Shown here one piece after another: positions 51,010 to 59,610 of a stretch of DNA of 64,000 nt. The position numbers and the translations under genes are program-made. This DNA comes from Acidimicrobiales bacterium. GTDB taxonomy: Bacteria; Actinomycetota; Acidimicrobiia; Acidimicrobiales; MedAcidi-G1. How positions within the stretch are numbered: position 1 is the first letter of the stretch; each line of letters starts with the position of its first letter. A model generated the notes under the pieces. The model worked only from the letters and a program-made list of their open reading frames with translations. It had not been told where the DNA came from and searched no databases. The DNA is taken from assembly GCA_029242745.1 (NCBI GenBank), contig JAQWTI010000012.1, positions 94,824 through 158,823 of the forward strand. Reading direction: 5' to 3'.

Positions 51010-51702
51010 TTATGCGGGCGAACTGAGGAACCAGTCGACTAGTCGATCTGCTCGTTGACGAGCATCGACTTGGTAATCGACTGAATCAGCAACTAGCGAC
51101 TTCGGATTGATTTCAAGAATGGACAACTCCTCGTGGCCTACAGCGATCCAGTTGGTGACAATGTCTGGAGTAATTTCTGGGTGAAATTGGGTACCGACAC
51201 TTTTGCCTGCACGAAAGACCTGAGATGAAACGTCAGTTCGGGCAATCTCAAGTGCTCCATCTGGGACTGTGAACTGGTCGTAGTGCCATTCCAGCCAAGG
51301 TCCTGAGGAGACGACCTCGGGTAAATCCGTATCGATCTCGTACCAGCCGATCTCGGGTCGTACCGCTCGCGTCACCTCGCCACCAAGGGCGGCGGATAGG
51401 ACCTGACCACCGAAGCACAGTCCAAGAACAGGTATGTCGGTCGTGTGAGCTTTGCGAACCAATTCAATCTCTCGGTCAACCCATGATTCGATAGGTCCTT
51501 TGTCGCAGACCGACCATTGAGAACCGAGTACTACGACTACATCAAAGTCCGTCGGGTCCGGGAACTCTTTGGTGCACAACGGGTTGGAGAAATTATCGAG
51601 AACACAGAAGGGGTGTAGTTCGAATCCATGCTCGATAAGCCGTTCACCAACGCCCCCGACAGGGCCGGTCTCGTCGTGTTCGATAATCAGTGCCTTACCC
51701 AC
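51010..51702 (-). CDS. Class I glutamine-amidotransferase-like hydrolase
   Basis: A 230-residue stand-alone GATase1 domain. The triad is intact: Cys96 in VLGLCFGGQVLS, His174 and Glu176 in TQFHPEITPD. No synthetase partner is fused or adjacent, so it is not an obvious biosynthetic subunit. It shares its operon with a P450. In aniline catabolism a protein of this class (AtdA2/TdnT type) acts together with a GS-like ligase, which offers a model here: hydrolysis of a gamma-glutamyl amide. It could alternatively be a GMP-synthase-like paralogue of unknown role. Divergent from a phospholipase-D-like gene. Confidence 0.85.
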   Translation of the reverse strand: MGKALIIEHDETGPVGGVGERLIEHGFELHPFCVLDNFSNPLCTKEFPDPTDFDVVVVLGSQWSVCDKGPIESWVDREIELVRKAHTTDIPVLGLCFGGQVLSAALGGEVTRAVRPEIGWYEIDTDLPEVVSSGPWLEWHYDQFTVPDGALEIARTDVSSQVFRAGKSVGTQFHPEITPDIVTNWIAVGHEELSILEINPKSLVADSVDYQVDARQRADRLVDWFLSSPA

Positions 51703-51763
51703 GGGAACGAACCTTATGGTGTTCCGTGCTCACTGCCCTCAGTCTGCGACGTAGCGTTTGAAC

Positions 51764-53137
51764 ATGAGTGAATCCCTCAAGCGTTTTCCATCTCCGGCCT
51801 CAGCAGTTTTCCCCGTTCGCTCAGGGAATTTAATCGAGCCACTTGTTGACGGGGCGATGGCCTTTGACCGAATCGCTAGCGCTGTCGAGGCAGCGACCGC
51901 ATCGGTGTGGGTTTGTGTCGCGTTCCTAGAGGTAGAGGTCCAGTTTCCTGGTAGGCGGGGCACCTTTCTCGACCTGATGGACGCTGCCGTGGATCGTGGG
52001 GTCGATGTGCGTGTGCTGGTCTGGCATCCGCTGGGACATGGAGCGGGGGCTGATGACACGTTTCCCGGGAATCAGGACACCACCAGTCTTCTTGGTGGTC
52101 GAGACACTCGGTGGCATGCGCGATGGGACGCTGTGGGTCAGAACTGCCAACACCAGAAGGTCTGGCTAATCGACGCAGAGACCTCAGGGGCGGTGGCCTT
52201 CGTGGGTGGCATCAACATCACCCGGGGCTCAATGGCCAACCGGAGTCACGAGTCGCCTGATCCGTCGTTGGGCTTTATTCGCGGGGAGCGGTATTCGAAT
52301 ATTCACGACGTGCACTGTCTGCTCCAAGGGCCGTGTGTCGCTGACGTACACGACAACTTTGTGATGCGATGGAATTGCGCGTCAGAGCGGGACCGGGCTT
52401 TCGGATCGTGGCCGGCCGGTTGGACCGTTGACCTTGAAGAGCGTGATTTGGACAAGGTACCGGCAGAGGTTGGATCAGCAACAGGCCAGATACAACGCAG
52501 TGTCCTACCTGGGTTGTACGACCGCTTGCCCGATGGTGAGAACTCGGTGCGTGAGCAGTATCTATTAGCCATAGCTTCGGCGGTGGGATACATCTACATT
52601 GAGGACCAAATCCTCCTTAGCCGAGTAGTTCTGGCAGCACTGCGTGAGGCCCTCGAGCGTGGAGTACTCGTGGTGGCCTCGGTGCCTGGCGACCCTATGC
52701 CCGAGTTGGCTGCAGCCCAAGCACATCCGGGTATCGCCGCGGGTTACGAAGCGCTTGCTGACCTTGGGGAGTTTGATGGCTTCTGTCTCTCAGCCCCTGC
52801 AGTACGGCGAGCTTGGGGAGTCGAGGAGATATATGTACATGCCAAGACGGCTGTGGTTGATGATTTCTGGGCAACTATCGGTTCAACAAACCTCGTGTTC
52901 AGTTCGTTTCAGGGCGATACCGAGATGAATCTGTCGTTCTGGAATGAGGATGTTGCCCGGTCGCTAAGAGTTCAACAAGTGGATGAACAGGGTGGGTTTG
53001 ATTCGTCTGGAATAGATGGCCGGACCGCAGTAGCTCGCTTGATTGAGGTGGCTCGAATAAATGCAGCAATGAGGGAGGCTGGCGAGACCTGGACGGGGTT
53101 CGCCTGTGCTATTGACCCAGCCTCCTGGGCACTCTGA
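51764..53137 (+). CDS. Phospholipase D-like protein with two HKD motifs
   Basis: A 457-residue PLD-superfamily protein. The two catalytic motifs are HQKVWLIDAETSGAVAFVGG (about 135-154) and HAKTAVVDDFWATIGSTN (about 362-379), each giving the H-x-K-x4-D pattern and a following GG or GS with Asn. Such bipartite enzymes hydrolyse or transfer phosphatidyl groups, or act on other phosphodiesters. There is no signal peptide or membrane segment. ATG at 51764 is taken, a TTG two codons earlier being in frame. It is followed by rmuC, with the gap holding no clear terminator. Confidence 0.9.
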   Translation: MSESLKRFPSPASAVFPVRSGNLIEPLVDGAMAFDRIASAVEAATASVWVCVAFLEVEVQFPGRRGTFLDLMDAAVDRGVDVRVLVWHPLGHGAGADDTFPGNQDTTSLLGGRDTRWHARWDAVGQNCQHQKVWLIDAETSGAVAFVGGINITRGSMANRSHESPDPSLGFIRGERYSNIHDVHCLLQGPCVADVHDNFVMRWNCASERDRAFGSWPAGWTVDLEERDLDKVPAEVGSATGQIQRSVLPGLYDRLPDGENSVREQYLLAIASAVGYIYIEDQILLSRVVLAALREALERGVLVVASVPGDPMPELAAAQAHPGIAAGYEALADLGEFDGFCLSAPAVRRAWGVEEIYVHAKTAVVDDFWATIGSTNLVFSSFQGDTEMNLSFWNEDVARSLRVQQVDEQGGFDSSGIDGRTAVARLIEVARINAAMREAGETWTGFACAIDPASWAL

Positions 53138-53228
53138 ATCAAGAGGGTTTGAACTACCGACGGAGAATTGTGGTGCTTTAGCCACTGGCCTCCGCGTTGA
53201 TGTCACAGAGCGCGCCTACGTTCAGGGC

Positions 53229-54449
53229 ATGGAAACCGTGTTGGTCCTCGTTGCTGTCTTCTCGATTCTTGTGGCGGTTGTAACCGCACTCTGGGCCATA
53301 CGAAGACCTGCTCCCATGGTTGAGGCGAATTCTGTGAGCCCTTTACTCGACCCCGCCAACCTTGCATCCCAGATTGGTGCTGAGGTGAGAGCACAAGTTG
53401 GGACTCAGGTCACTGAGATGGCGGCGAATGCTTTGAAGCACAACAACGAACAGTTCCTCACTTTGGCTGCTGAACGGATGGGTGTCGTCCATCAGCAGAC
53501 GAAGGGTCTACTGGATCCGTTCAGCGAGCAGATGAGAAAACTTGGTGAGACAGTTGGTCACCTCCGGACTGCTCATGAAAAAGAGAAAGGAGCAGTTGAC
53601 AATATGGCCCTTCAATTGGGCCGCCAGCTATCGACGCTTCAAAGCAGTACGACCACGTTGGCTGAGGCGCTCCGGTCTTCGTCGGCTCGTGGAGCCTGGG
53701 GTGAGAACCAACTTCGGAATGTCATTGAGCTATCGGGTATGGAGCCATATTGCGATTTCACTGAGCAGGTGACAGCAGAGAACCGCGCCGGCGACCGCAT
53801 TCGACCAGATGTTAAAATTCGTCTGCCCAACGGTGCCCATCTGTTCGTCGATGCCAAGGTTCCGTTAGATGCCTATCTGCGCGCTCAAGAGGCTACCGAT
53901 GAGGTAGTAGTTGAGGCTGAGTTGAAAGCTCATGCCAAGGCGCTGGAAGCACACGTGAAGGCACTAGCCGGAAAGAAGTATTGGGAGGCTGACGGGGAGC
54001 CGTCACCTGAGTTCGTAGTCCTGTTTGTTCCCGGTGAGTCATTTCTGGCTGATGCCTTGCGGGCTGAGCCTGGGCTCCTGCAGGAGGCGATGAACCAGCG
54101 GGTGCTATTGGCTTCTCCTGTCAACCTTTTGGCTCTGCTCTGGGCCGTTGCGGGCGGCTGGCAGCAGGCGCGATTGGCGGAGAATGCCAGAGAGATTGCC
54201 GAACTGGGTGCTGAGCTTTACGACCGAGTGGGCACAGTTCTGGACAATGTAGATAAGACAGGGCGCGGTCTTGAGACAGCAATACGCGCCTACAACAAAT
54301 TGGTCGGCTCGGTTGACAGCCGCCTCCTGCCGACTATGAGGAAGTTCCCAGACTTGGGAGTGGGTAATGACGAACTGGTGTCACCGTCTGACGTCGAGTT
54401 GGCTCCGAGGGATCTGCGGGCGGTTGAACTTCCGTCTGCTGAGGATTAG
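53229..54449 (+). CDS. rmuC: RmuC-family DNA recombination protein
   Basis: A 406-residue RmuC homologue. It has an N-terminal transmembrane helix (METVLVLVAVFSILVAVV), a long coiled coil through residue 150, then the nuclease-like core GAWGENQLRNVIELSGME (about 155-172), IRPDVKIRLPNGAHLFVDAKVPLDAYL and FVVLFVPGESFLADALRAEPGL. RmuC limits inversions and rearrangements at short repeats. The chosen ATG 53229 gives the usual membrane-anchored start; a longer frame overlaps the PLD-like gene. Housekeeping rather than part of the catabolic blocks. Confidence 0.93.
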   Translation: METVLVLVAVFSILVAVVTALWAIRRPAPMVEANSVSPLLDPANLASQIGAEVRAQVGTQVTEMAANALKHNNEQFLTLAAERMGVVHQQTKGLLDPFSEQMRKLGETVGHLRTAHEKEKGAVDNMALQLGRQLSTLQSSTTTLAEALRSSSARGAWGENQLRNVIELSGMEPYCDFTEQVTAENRAGDRIRPDVKIRLPNGAHLFVDAKVPLDAYLRAQEATDEVVVEAELKAHAKALEAHVKALAGKKYWEADGEPSPEFVVLFVPGESFLADALRAEPGLLQEAMNQRVLLASPVNLLALLWAVAGGWQQARLAENAREIAELGAELYDRVGTVLDNVDKTGRGLETAIRAYNKLVGSVDSRLLPTMRKFPDLGVGNDELVSPSDVELAPRDLRAVELPSAED

Positions 54450-54659
54450 AGCGACAGCGATAACGCCACATCTGACTGGCCGACCAGATTGTGCAGCAAC
54501 TGGCTCTTTATTTTGGGACTAGTGCGCCAATAATAACTGTTAGTTGAGTTTGTTCGAAGTTAATGAGACTTCCCATCTCGATTGATCAGATGACTACCGA
54601 ACAGGTTGGGCCCACCACGCGACAATTGGCCTTGCCGCACGTGTAGTTGATTGGATTCA

Positions 54660-55781
54660 TCAGACCACATTTCCGTCAATTAGGTTTTCCGCCTGTTCGA
54701 AAAGGTGGATAGCGCGCTGGTGGAGGTCTTGGGCTGTCTTCACCGTGGCCCGTCCGGCCATTGCTCGGGCGTTGGTTCCTTCGAGAATGATCCCGAGTTT
54801 GTAGCAGGCCAATGTCCACCACCAGTCCAGGTTGTCGACCGAGAGGCCCGTATGGTCGGCATAGTGGTCGACCATCTCTCGCCAGGACGGGAAGCCGGGG
54901 GCTTTTGGAGCAAACGATCCGAGACCCACGGACGTTGCCAACAGCCAAGCAAGGTCTAGTCGAGGGTCTCCGAGGGTGGTCAATTCCCAGTCCACAATGG
55001 CAGCCAACTCTGGTCGGTCGTGTCGGGCTAGGACATTGGCTAGATGGAAGTCACCGTGAATAATTCGACAGGTGAAATCATTGGGTTGGTTTTCCTCCAG
55101 CCAGAATCCAACGCGTTCAATCCCCGGCAGGTTTGCTCCCGGGTAGCCATCAAACTCCGTGTAGGAATCAAGAAGTTTTCGCCATCGCGGTACCTGCCGT
55201 TCAATCCACCCGTCCGGTCGGCCCAAATCCGTAAGGCCGACATCTGCGGGTTTCATCTTGGAGAGGGAGGCGATCGAGTCAATCATCGAGCGACCAAGCG
55301 ATCGCTGCCAGTCGACTTCGTCGACATAACGACCTTCGAGGCCTGCTGCTGGGTTGAAGCCGTCGACAGCCTCGCCGAGGTGGAAGCAGGTTCCGATTAC
55401 CGCTGGATTGGCACATACCGCAAGAAAGGCAGGATGAGGGATGTCGCTATCGGATAGCGCAGCTAGCACTCGAGCCTCACGCAGGATGGTCTCGTTACTG
55501 TTTGGACGAGGGTGGCGCGGTGGCCGACGTAACACCATGGACGTACTGTCGGCTCGGGTCAGCATGAAAAGATTGTTCTGTGTCCCACCAGCGAGTTGAG
55601 AACACGCTGTGACAGGGCCGTCACCGGGTGCTGGACTATCGGCAATCCAAGCCTGCAGGCGTGCCCAGTTGAGCAACCCGTCTCCGTCGTCAAGGTGGGT
55701 ATGTCCGGGTGCTATCAGGAAAGAATCGTTTGTGGCTCCTACAAGGGCTGGAGTTTCACCGCCTTTAGATCTTCTAGTCAT
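54660..55781 (-). CDS. Aminoglycoside-phosphotransferase (APH) family kinase-like protein
   Basis: A 373-residue protein of the APH/ACAD10 N-terminal kinase type. The catalytic loop is CRIIHGDFHLANVL (about 236-249) and the metal site is AIVDWELTTLGDPRLDLAWLL (about 260-280). LAGGTQNNLFMLTR is the nucleotide-binding start. These proteins phosphorylate small hydroxylated molecules, including hydroxyacyl-CoA for degradation; true antibiotic resistance is unlikely. It is convergent with rmuC and divergent from the pyrimidine operon. Confidence 0.87.
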   Translation of the reverse strand: MTRRSKGGETPALVGATNDSFLIAPGHTHLDDGDGLLNWARLQAWIADSPAPGDGPVTACSQLAGGTQNNLFMLTRADSTSMVLRRPPRHPRPNSNETILREARVLAALSDSDIPHPAFLAVCANPAVIGTCFHLGEAVDGFNPAAGLEGRYVDEVDWQRSLGRSMIDSIASLSKMKPADVGLTDLGRPDGWIERQVPRWRKLLDSYTEFDGYPGANLPGIERVGFWLEENQPNDFTCRIIHGDFHLANVLARHDRPELAAIVDWELTTLGDPRLDLAWLLATSVGLGSFAPKAPGFPSWREMVDHYADHTGLSVDNLDWWWTLACYKLGIILEGTNARAMAGRATVKTAQDLHQRAIHLFEQAENLIDGNVV

Positions 55782-55825
55782 TTGATATCAGGATTTCCAA
55801 GCATTGTTGTGTACTTTTAGGGCTT

Positions 55826-55850
55826 ACAAATGCTGATAATAATCATTTGT
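55826..55850. promoter_or_regulatory. Inverted repeat upstream of the pyrimidine-type operon
   Basis: ACAAATG (55826-55832) and CATTTGT (55844-55850) are perfect arms around an 11-bp AT-rich spacer that itself holds TGAT-AATA-ATCA. It lies 31 bp before the beta-ureidopropionase start, in the gap with the divergent kinase gene. A regulator of the GntR or TetR sort could bind it; none is encoded within this block. Confidence 0.45.
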
Positions 55851-55881
55851 GGTAGGTCGGATATCCAAAACTGGGGAGGCG

Positions 55882-56727
55882 ATGGTGACTACCGAAGTTC
55901 GGGCGGCAATGGTTCAGACGAGTTGGACTGGTGATAAGGAGTCGATGATCGAACTCCATGAACGGTATGTGGCGGAAGCAGCCGAGGCGGGTGCTCAAAT
56001 CATGTGCTTCCAGGAGCTTTTTTACGGCCCCTACTTCTGTCAGGTCCAAGATGCAAAATTTTACGACTACACGGAAGCCATTCCGGACGGGCCGACTACG
56101 AAACGCTTCCAGGAACTGGCAGCCAAACATGGCATGGTCCTCGTGCTCCCAATGTATGAAAAAGAGCAGGAGGGACTCCTATATAACACCGCTGCGGTTA
56201 TCGACGCTGATGGGACGTATCTCGGCAAATACCGTAAGACCCATATTCCCCAGTTGCCTGGATTCTGGGAGAAGTTTTATTTTCGGCCTGGAAACCTTGG
56301 GTATCCGGTGTTTCAGACTGCAGTTGGGAAGGTGGGCGTCTACATCTGTTACGACAGGCATTTTCCTGAGGGTTGGAGGGCGTTAGGTCTTAATGGGGCC
56401 CAGATGGTATTTAACCCATCAGCGACAAGCCGTGGTCTTTCATCGCATTTGTGGCAACTCGAACAGCCGGCCTCGGCTGCAGCGAATATGTATTACGTGG
56501 GTGCCATCAACCGAGTTGGGGTCGAAGATCTTGGCGACAACGACTTCTATGGCACTACTTATTTTGCAAACCCACGCGGCCAGTTTGTGGGCGATGTCTG
56601 TTCCGATAGAGAAGAGGAACTAATCGTTCGTGATCTGGATCTAGATCTGGTTGACGAGGTGCGCAATCAGTGGGCTTTTTATCGAGATCGACGCCCCGAC
56701 ATGTACGACGACCTAACACAGGCTTGA
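55882..56727 (+). CDS. Beta-ureidopropionase / N-carbamoyl amino-acid amidohydrolase (nitrilase superfamily)
   Basis: A 281-residue carbon-nitrogen hydrolase. The catalytic triad appears as Glu in MCFQELFYGPYFC (about 48), Lys in LGKYRKTHIPQL (about 121) and Cys in GVYICYDRHFPEGWR (about 154). IPQLPGFWEKFYFRPGN is diagnostic of N-carbamoyl-beta-alanine and N-carbamoylputrescine amidases. ATG at 55882 follows GGGGAGG by a short spacer; a GTG next to it could also serve. It heads the reductive pyrimidine-type operon and releases ammonia and CO2 to give beta-alanine or beta-aminoisobutyrate. Confidence 0.9.
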   Translation: MVTTEVRAAMVQTSWTGDKESMIELHERYVAEAAEAGAQIMCFQELFYGPYFCQVQDAKFYDYTEAIPDGPTTKRFQELAAKHGMVLVLPMYEKEQEGLLYNTAAVIDADGTYLGKYRKTHIPQLPGFWEKFYFRPGNLGYPVFQTAVGKVGVYICYDRHFPEGWRALGLNGAQMVFNPSATSRGLSSHLWQLEQPASAAANMYYVGAINRVGVEDLGDNDFYGTTYFANPRGQFVGDVCSDREEELIVRDLDLDLVDEVRNQWAFYRDRRPDMYDDLTQA

Positions 56728-56775
56728 CGTTTAGTGACTGAGATAAGTTGATCGTTAGTCTGATCGGAGCTCCCC

Positions 56776-58065
56776 ATGACCACGAATGCTGAACTGCTAG
56801 AGCGTCATCGTTCTGTTCTCCCTAGTTGGCTTGCTCTCTATCACGATCCTCCTATTTCTTTTGATCGAGGACAGGGCCGACATATTTATGACGTTGAGGG
56901 CAATCGTTATCTTGATTTTTTTGGCGGCATTCTGACAACCAGCCTTGGTTATGACATTCCCGAGATCACGAAGGCAGTTCAGGAGCAGGCTCCGAAGACG
57001 TTTCACACATCTACTCTGTACCTCTCGGAGTGCATGATCGAGTTGGCAGAGTTAATCGCTGACCTTTCAGGTATCCCTGATGCCAAGGTATTTTTCACAA
57101 CGTCAGGTACTGAAGCTAATGATGCTGCCTTGATGTTGACGACTGTTGCTAGAAAGTCCAATCAGATTCTCGCCATGCGGAATAGTTACCATGGACGCTC
57201 GTTCACGACTATTGCTATCACTGGACATGGTTCATGGTCGCCGACAAGCATCAGTGGCATGTCGGTTAATTATGTGCATGGTGGGTATCGACTCCGTAGC
57301 CCATTTAGGGATCTGGACGATGAGTCCTACACCAATGCGTGTGTCGAAGACCTTCGACAGGTATTTGACATGATGACCTCAGGCGACGTTGCAGCAATGA
57401 TTGCTGAACCTATTCAAGGGGTGGGCGGCTTCGCCACGCCGCCTGATGGGTTCTTTGGGGCCATTAAGAAAGAACTCGATAATCGGGGAGTTTTGTTTAT
57501 CTCTGATGAGGTTCAGACCGGTTGGGGTCGAACTGGTGAGAACTTTTGGGGTTATCAAGCTCACGGAATAACACCTGATGTTATGACCTTTGCTAAGGGT
57601 GTGGCTAACGGTCTGTCTCTCGGGGGGCTAGTTGCCAGTGCTGAGTTGATGGATTCTCTTCCTGGCAACTCAATTTCTACATTTGGTGGGAATCCAGTTA
57701 GTAGCGTTGGTGCCCTGGCAACGATTAGATACATGCTGGAGCACGATATTCAAGGCCGTTCGCTTCGAATGGGAAATCGTCTCGCAGATCATTTGCGTCC
57801 GGTAGTTGACGCATCCGAGGTTGTGGTTGAACTGCGGGGCAAGGGCCTCATGTTGGCTCTTGAAACCGTCCAAGTCGGCACAATTGAACCAAATCCCGCT
57901 GCGGCGATCCAGATCATGGAGGAAGCCCGTGCTGCTGGGCTACTCATTGGAAAGGGCGGCCTCTATGGCAACGTGCTGCGTATCGCTCCGCCAATGACGG
58001 TCACGGAGGAAGAGATCGACGAGGCTGGAACGACTCTGGTCAACATCATTGAACGCTTGGGGTAG
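56776..58065 (+). CDS. Class III aminotransferase, beta-alanine/3-amino-2-methylpropionate:pyruvate type (AGXT2-like)
   Basis: A 429-residue fold-type I aminotransferase. DFFGGILTTSLGYDIPEI, FFTTSGTEANDAALMLTTVA, NSYHGRSFTTIAITG, cofactor Asp in LFISDEVQTGWGRTG and Lys in VMTFAKGVANGLSLGG are the landmarks; the GHGSWSP element is typical of AGXT2-type enzymes. GGAG precedes the ATG by seven bases. Directly downstream of beta-ureidopropionase, so it should convert beta-alanine or beta-aminoisobutyrate to the semialdehyde, which the following aldehyde dehydrogenase oxidises. Confidence 0.9.
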   Translation: MTTNAELLERHRSVLPSWLALYHDPPISFDRGQGRHIYDVEGNRYLDFFGGILTTSLGYDIPEITKAVQEQAPKTFHTSTLYLSECMIELAELIADLSGIPDAKVFFTTSGTEANDAALMLTTVARKSNQILAMRNSYHGRSFTTIAITGHGSWSPTSISGMSVNYVHGGYRLRSPFRDLDDESYTNACVEDLRQVFDMMTSGDVAAMIAEPIQGVGGFATPPDGFFGAIKKELDNRGVLFISDEVQTGWGRTGENFWGYQAHGITPDVMTFAKGVANGLSLGGLVASAELMDSLPGNSISTFGGNPVSSVGALATIRYMLEHDIQGRSLRMGNRLADHLRPVVDASEVVVELRGKGLMLALETVQVGTIEPNPAAAIQIMEEARAAGLLIGKGGLYGNVLRIAPPMTVTEEEIDEAGTTLVNIIERLG

Positions 58066-58114
58066 GGGAAGCGATGCTAGAGAGTCACCCTAGGCGCCAA
58101 AAAAGGGGAGAAGT

Positions 58115-59527
58115 ATGACAACGTTCATTAAGAACGGAACTGTGGTCAGCGCAACTGGCCGCCATAGCACAGATGTGTTAGTTGATGGCACCGTCATCGC
58201 CGCACTATTGCAACCGGGATCATCGACGGCAATTTCAGCTGAATCAGGCGCCGATCGGGTTATCGACGCTTCCGGCAAGTACGTGGTGCCGGGAGGTGTT
58301 GACTGTCATACCCACATGGAGTTGCCCTTTGGCGGGACATTCGCCAGTGACACTTTTGAGTCCGGAACCCGGGCGGCCGCGTGGGGAGGAACAACAACCA
58401 TTGTTGATTTCGCTGTCCAGAAGACTGGCGAGAACGTCCGTGACAGTCTTGAGGCGTGGCACGCTAAGGCTGAAGGGCAATGCGCTGTCGACTACGCCTT
58501 CCATATGGTTTTGGGTGGAATCGATGACGCTGCTCTCAAAGAGATGGATGCACTGGTTGCTGAGGGCATCACGAGTTTCAAACTCTTCATGGCGTATCCC
58601 GGTGTCTTCTATAGCGATGATGGACAGATTCTTCGAGCGATGCAGATGGCAGCCAATAACGGTGCGCTGATTTCTATGCATGCCGAAAATGGCATTGCTA
58701 TTGATGTACTTGCTGAGCAAGCGGCGGCGCGTGGTCAGACAGACCCCGTGTATCACGGTATTACTCGCCCTGCACGCCTTGAAGGTGAAGCGACTAACCG
58801 TGCCATCCAACTGGCGTTGGTTGCTGGTGCTCCGGTTTATTTTGTTCATCTTTCGGCGAGTGAAGCTCTGGAGCGTGTAGCTGAGGCACGCGATGAAGGC
58901 CATAACGTATTCGCGGAAACATGCCCCCAATACCTCTATTTGAACTTAGAGGACCACCTTGGTGCCCCTGGTTTCGGTGGTGCTGGCTACGTCTGCTCTG
59001 CTCCGCTGCGGACGAAGGAGCACACGCATCAGAAAGATCTTTGGCGGGGTTTGCGAACTAACGACTTAGCAGTTGTAGCCACTGATCACTGTCCGTTTTG
59101 CATGAAAGATCAAAAGGAACTAGGTCGCGATGACTTTCGTGCTATTCCTAATGGTATCGGTGGGGTTGAGCACCGGATGGATTTGATCTACCAGGGCGTC
59201 GTAATGGGAGAGTTGTCATTGGAGCGTTGGGTGGAGACCTGTTCTACGACACCTGCTCGAATGTTTGGGATGTATCCGCAGAAGGGCGTTATTGCGCCAG
59301 GTTCGGATGCTGACATTGTCCTGTACGACCCCAATGCCAAGACTGAAATTTCGGTTGATACTCACCATATGAATATGGACTACTCGGCCTACGAGGGCTT
59401 TTCGATTGACGGAAAAGTAGACACGGTCATTTCTAAGGGGCGGGTCTTGATCGAAGAAGATGAGTATCTAGGAGTCAAAGGCCACGGCGTTTATTTGCCT
59501 CGGGGCTTATCTTCGTATCTTCAATAG
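58115..59527 (+). CDS. Dihydropyrimidinase (D-hydantoinase family)
   Basis: A 470-residue cyclic-amidohydrolase-family TIM barrel. The first metal motif is GGVDCHTHMELPFGG (about 60-74); the carboxylated bridging Lys is in ITSFKLFMAYPG (about 155); further His ligands lie in ISMHAENG and YFVHLSA; the Asp is in VVATDHCPFC (about 322-331). GGGGAG is four to five bases before the ATG. It hydrolyses dihydrouracil, dihydrothymine or hydantoins to N-carbamoyl-beta-amino acids, the substrate of the first gene of this operon. Confidence 0.93.
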   Translation: MTTFIKNGTVVSATGRHSTDVLVDGTVIAALLQPGSSTAISAESGADRVIDASGKYVVPGGVDCHTHMELPFGGTFASDTFESGTRAAAWGGTTTIVDFAVQKTGENVRDSLEAWHAKAEGQCAVDYAFHMVLGGIDDAALKEMDALVAEGITSFKLFMAYPGVFYSDDGQILRAMQMAANNGALISMHAENGIAIDVLAEQAAARGQTDPVYHGITRPARLEGEATNRAIQLALVAGAPVYFVHLSASEALERVAEARDEGHNVFAETCPQYLYLNLEDHLGAPGFGGAGYVCSAPLRTKEHTHQKDLWRGLRTNDLAVVATDHCPFCMKDQKELGRDDFRAIPNGIGGVEHRMDLIYQGVVMGELSLERWVETCSTTPARMFGMYPQKGVIAPGSDADIVLYDPNAKTEISVDTHHMNMDYSAYEGFSIDGKVDTVISKGRVLIEEDEYLGVKGHGVYLPRGLSSYLQ

Positions 59528-59610
59528 GTCCTTACTGCGCGTAGTTAATCGGAAGTGTCTGATCCGGGACTAAGGCCGTAAGTTGTCAGTTGTTTGAGAG
59601 GAGTATTTAG

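Noticed and set aside
53140..53207. tRNA-like stretch on the minus strand (a T-loop-like GTTCAAAC and a D-arm-like GCCAGTGGCTAAAGC)
   Set aside because: The T-stem, anticodon stem and acceptor stem do not pair, and no 3' strand complementary to GCGGAGG is present. At most a decayed tRNA; a tRNAscan-SE run would settle it.
54660..55781. Aminoglycoside resistance gene
   Set aside because: The protein has the kinase-like motifs but belongs by sequence style to the ACAD10-type metabolic branch, and its neighbourhood is catabolic.
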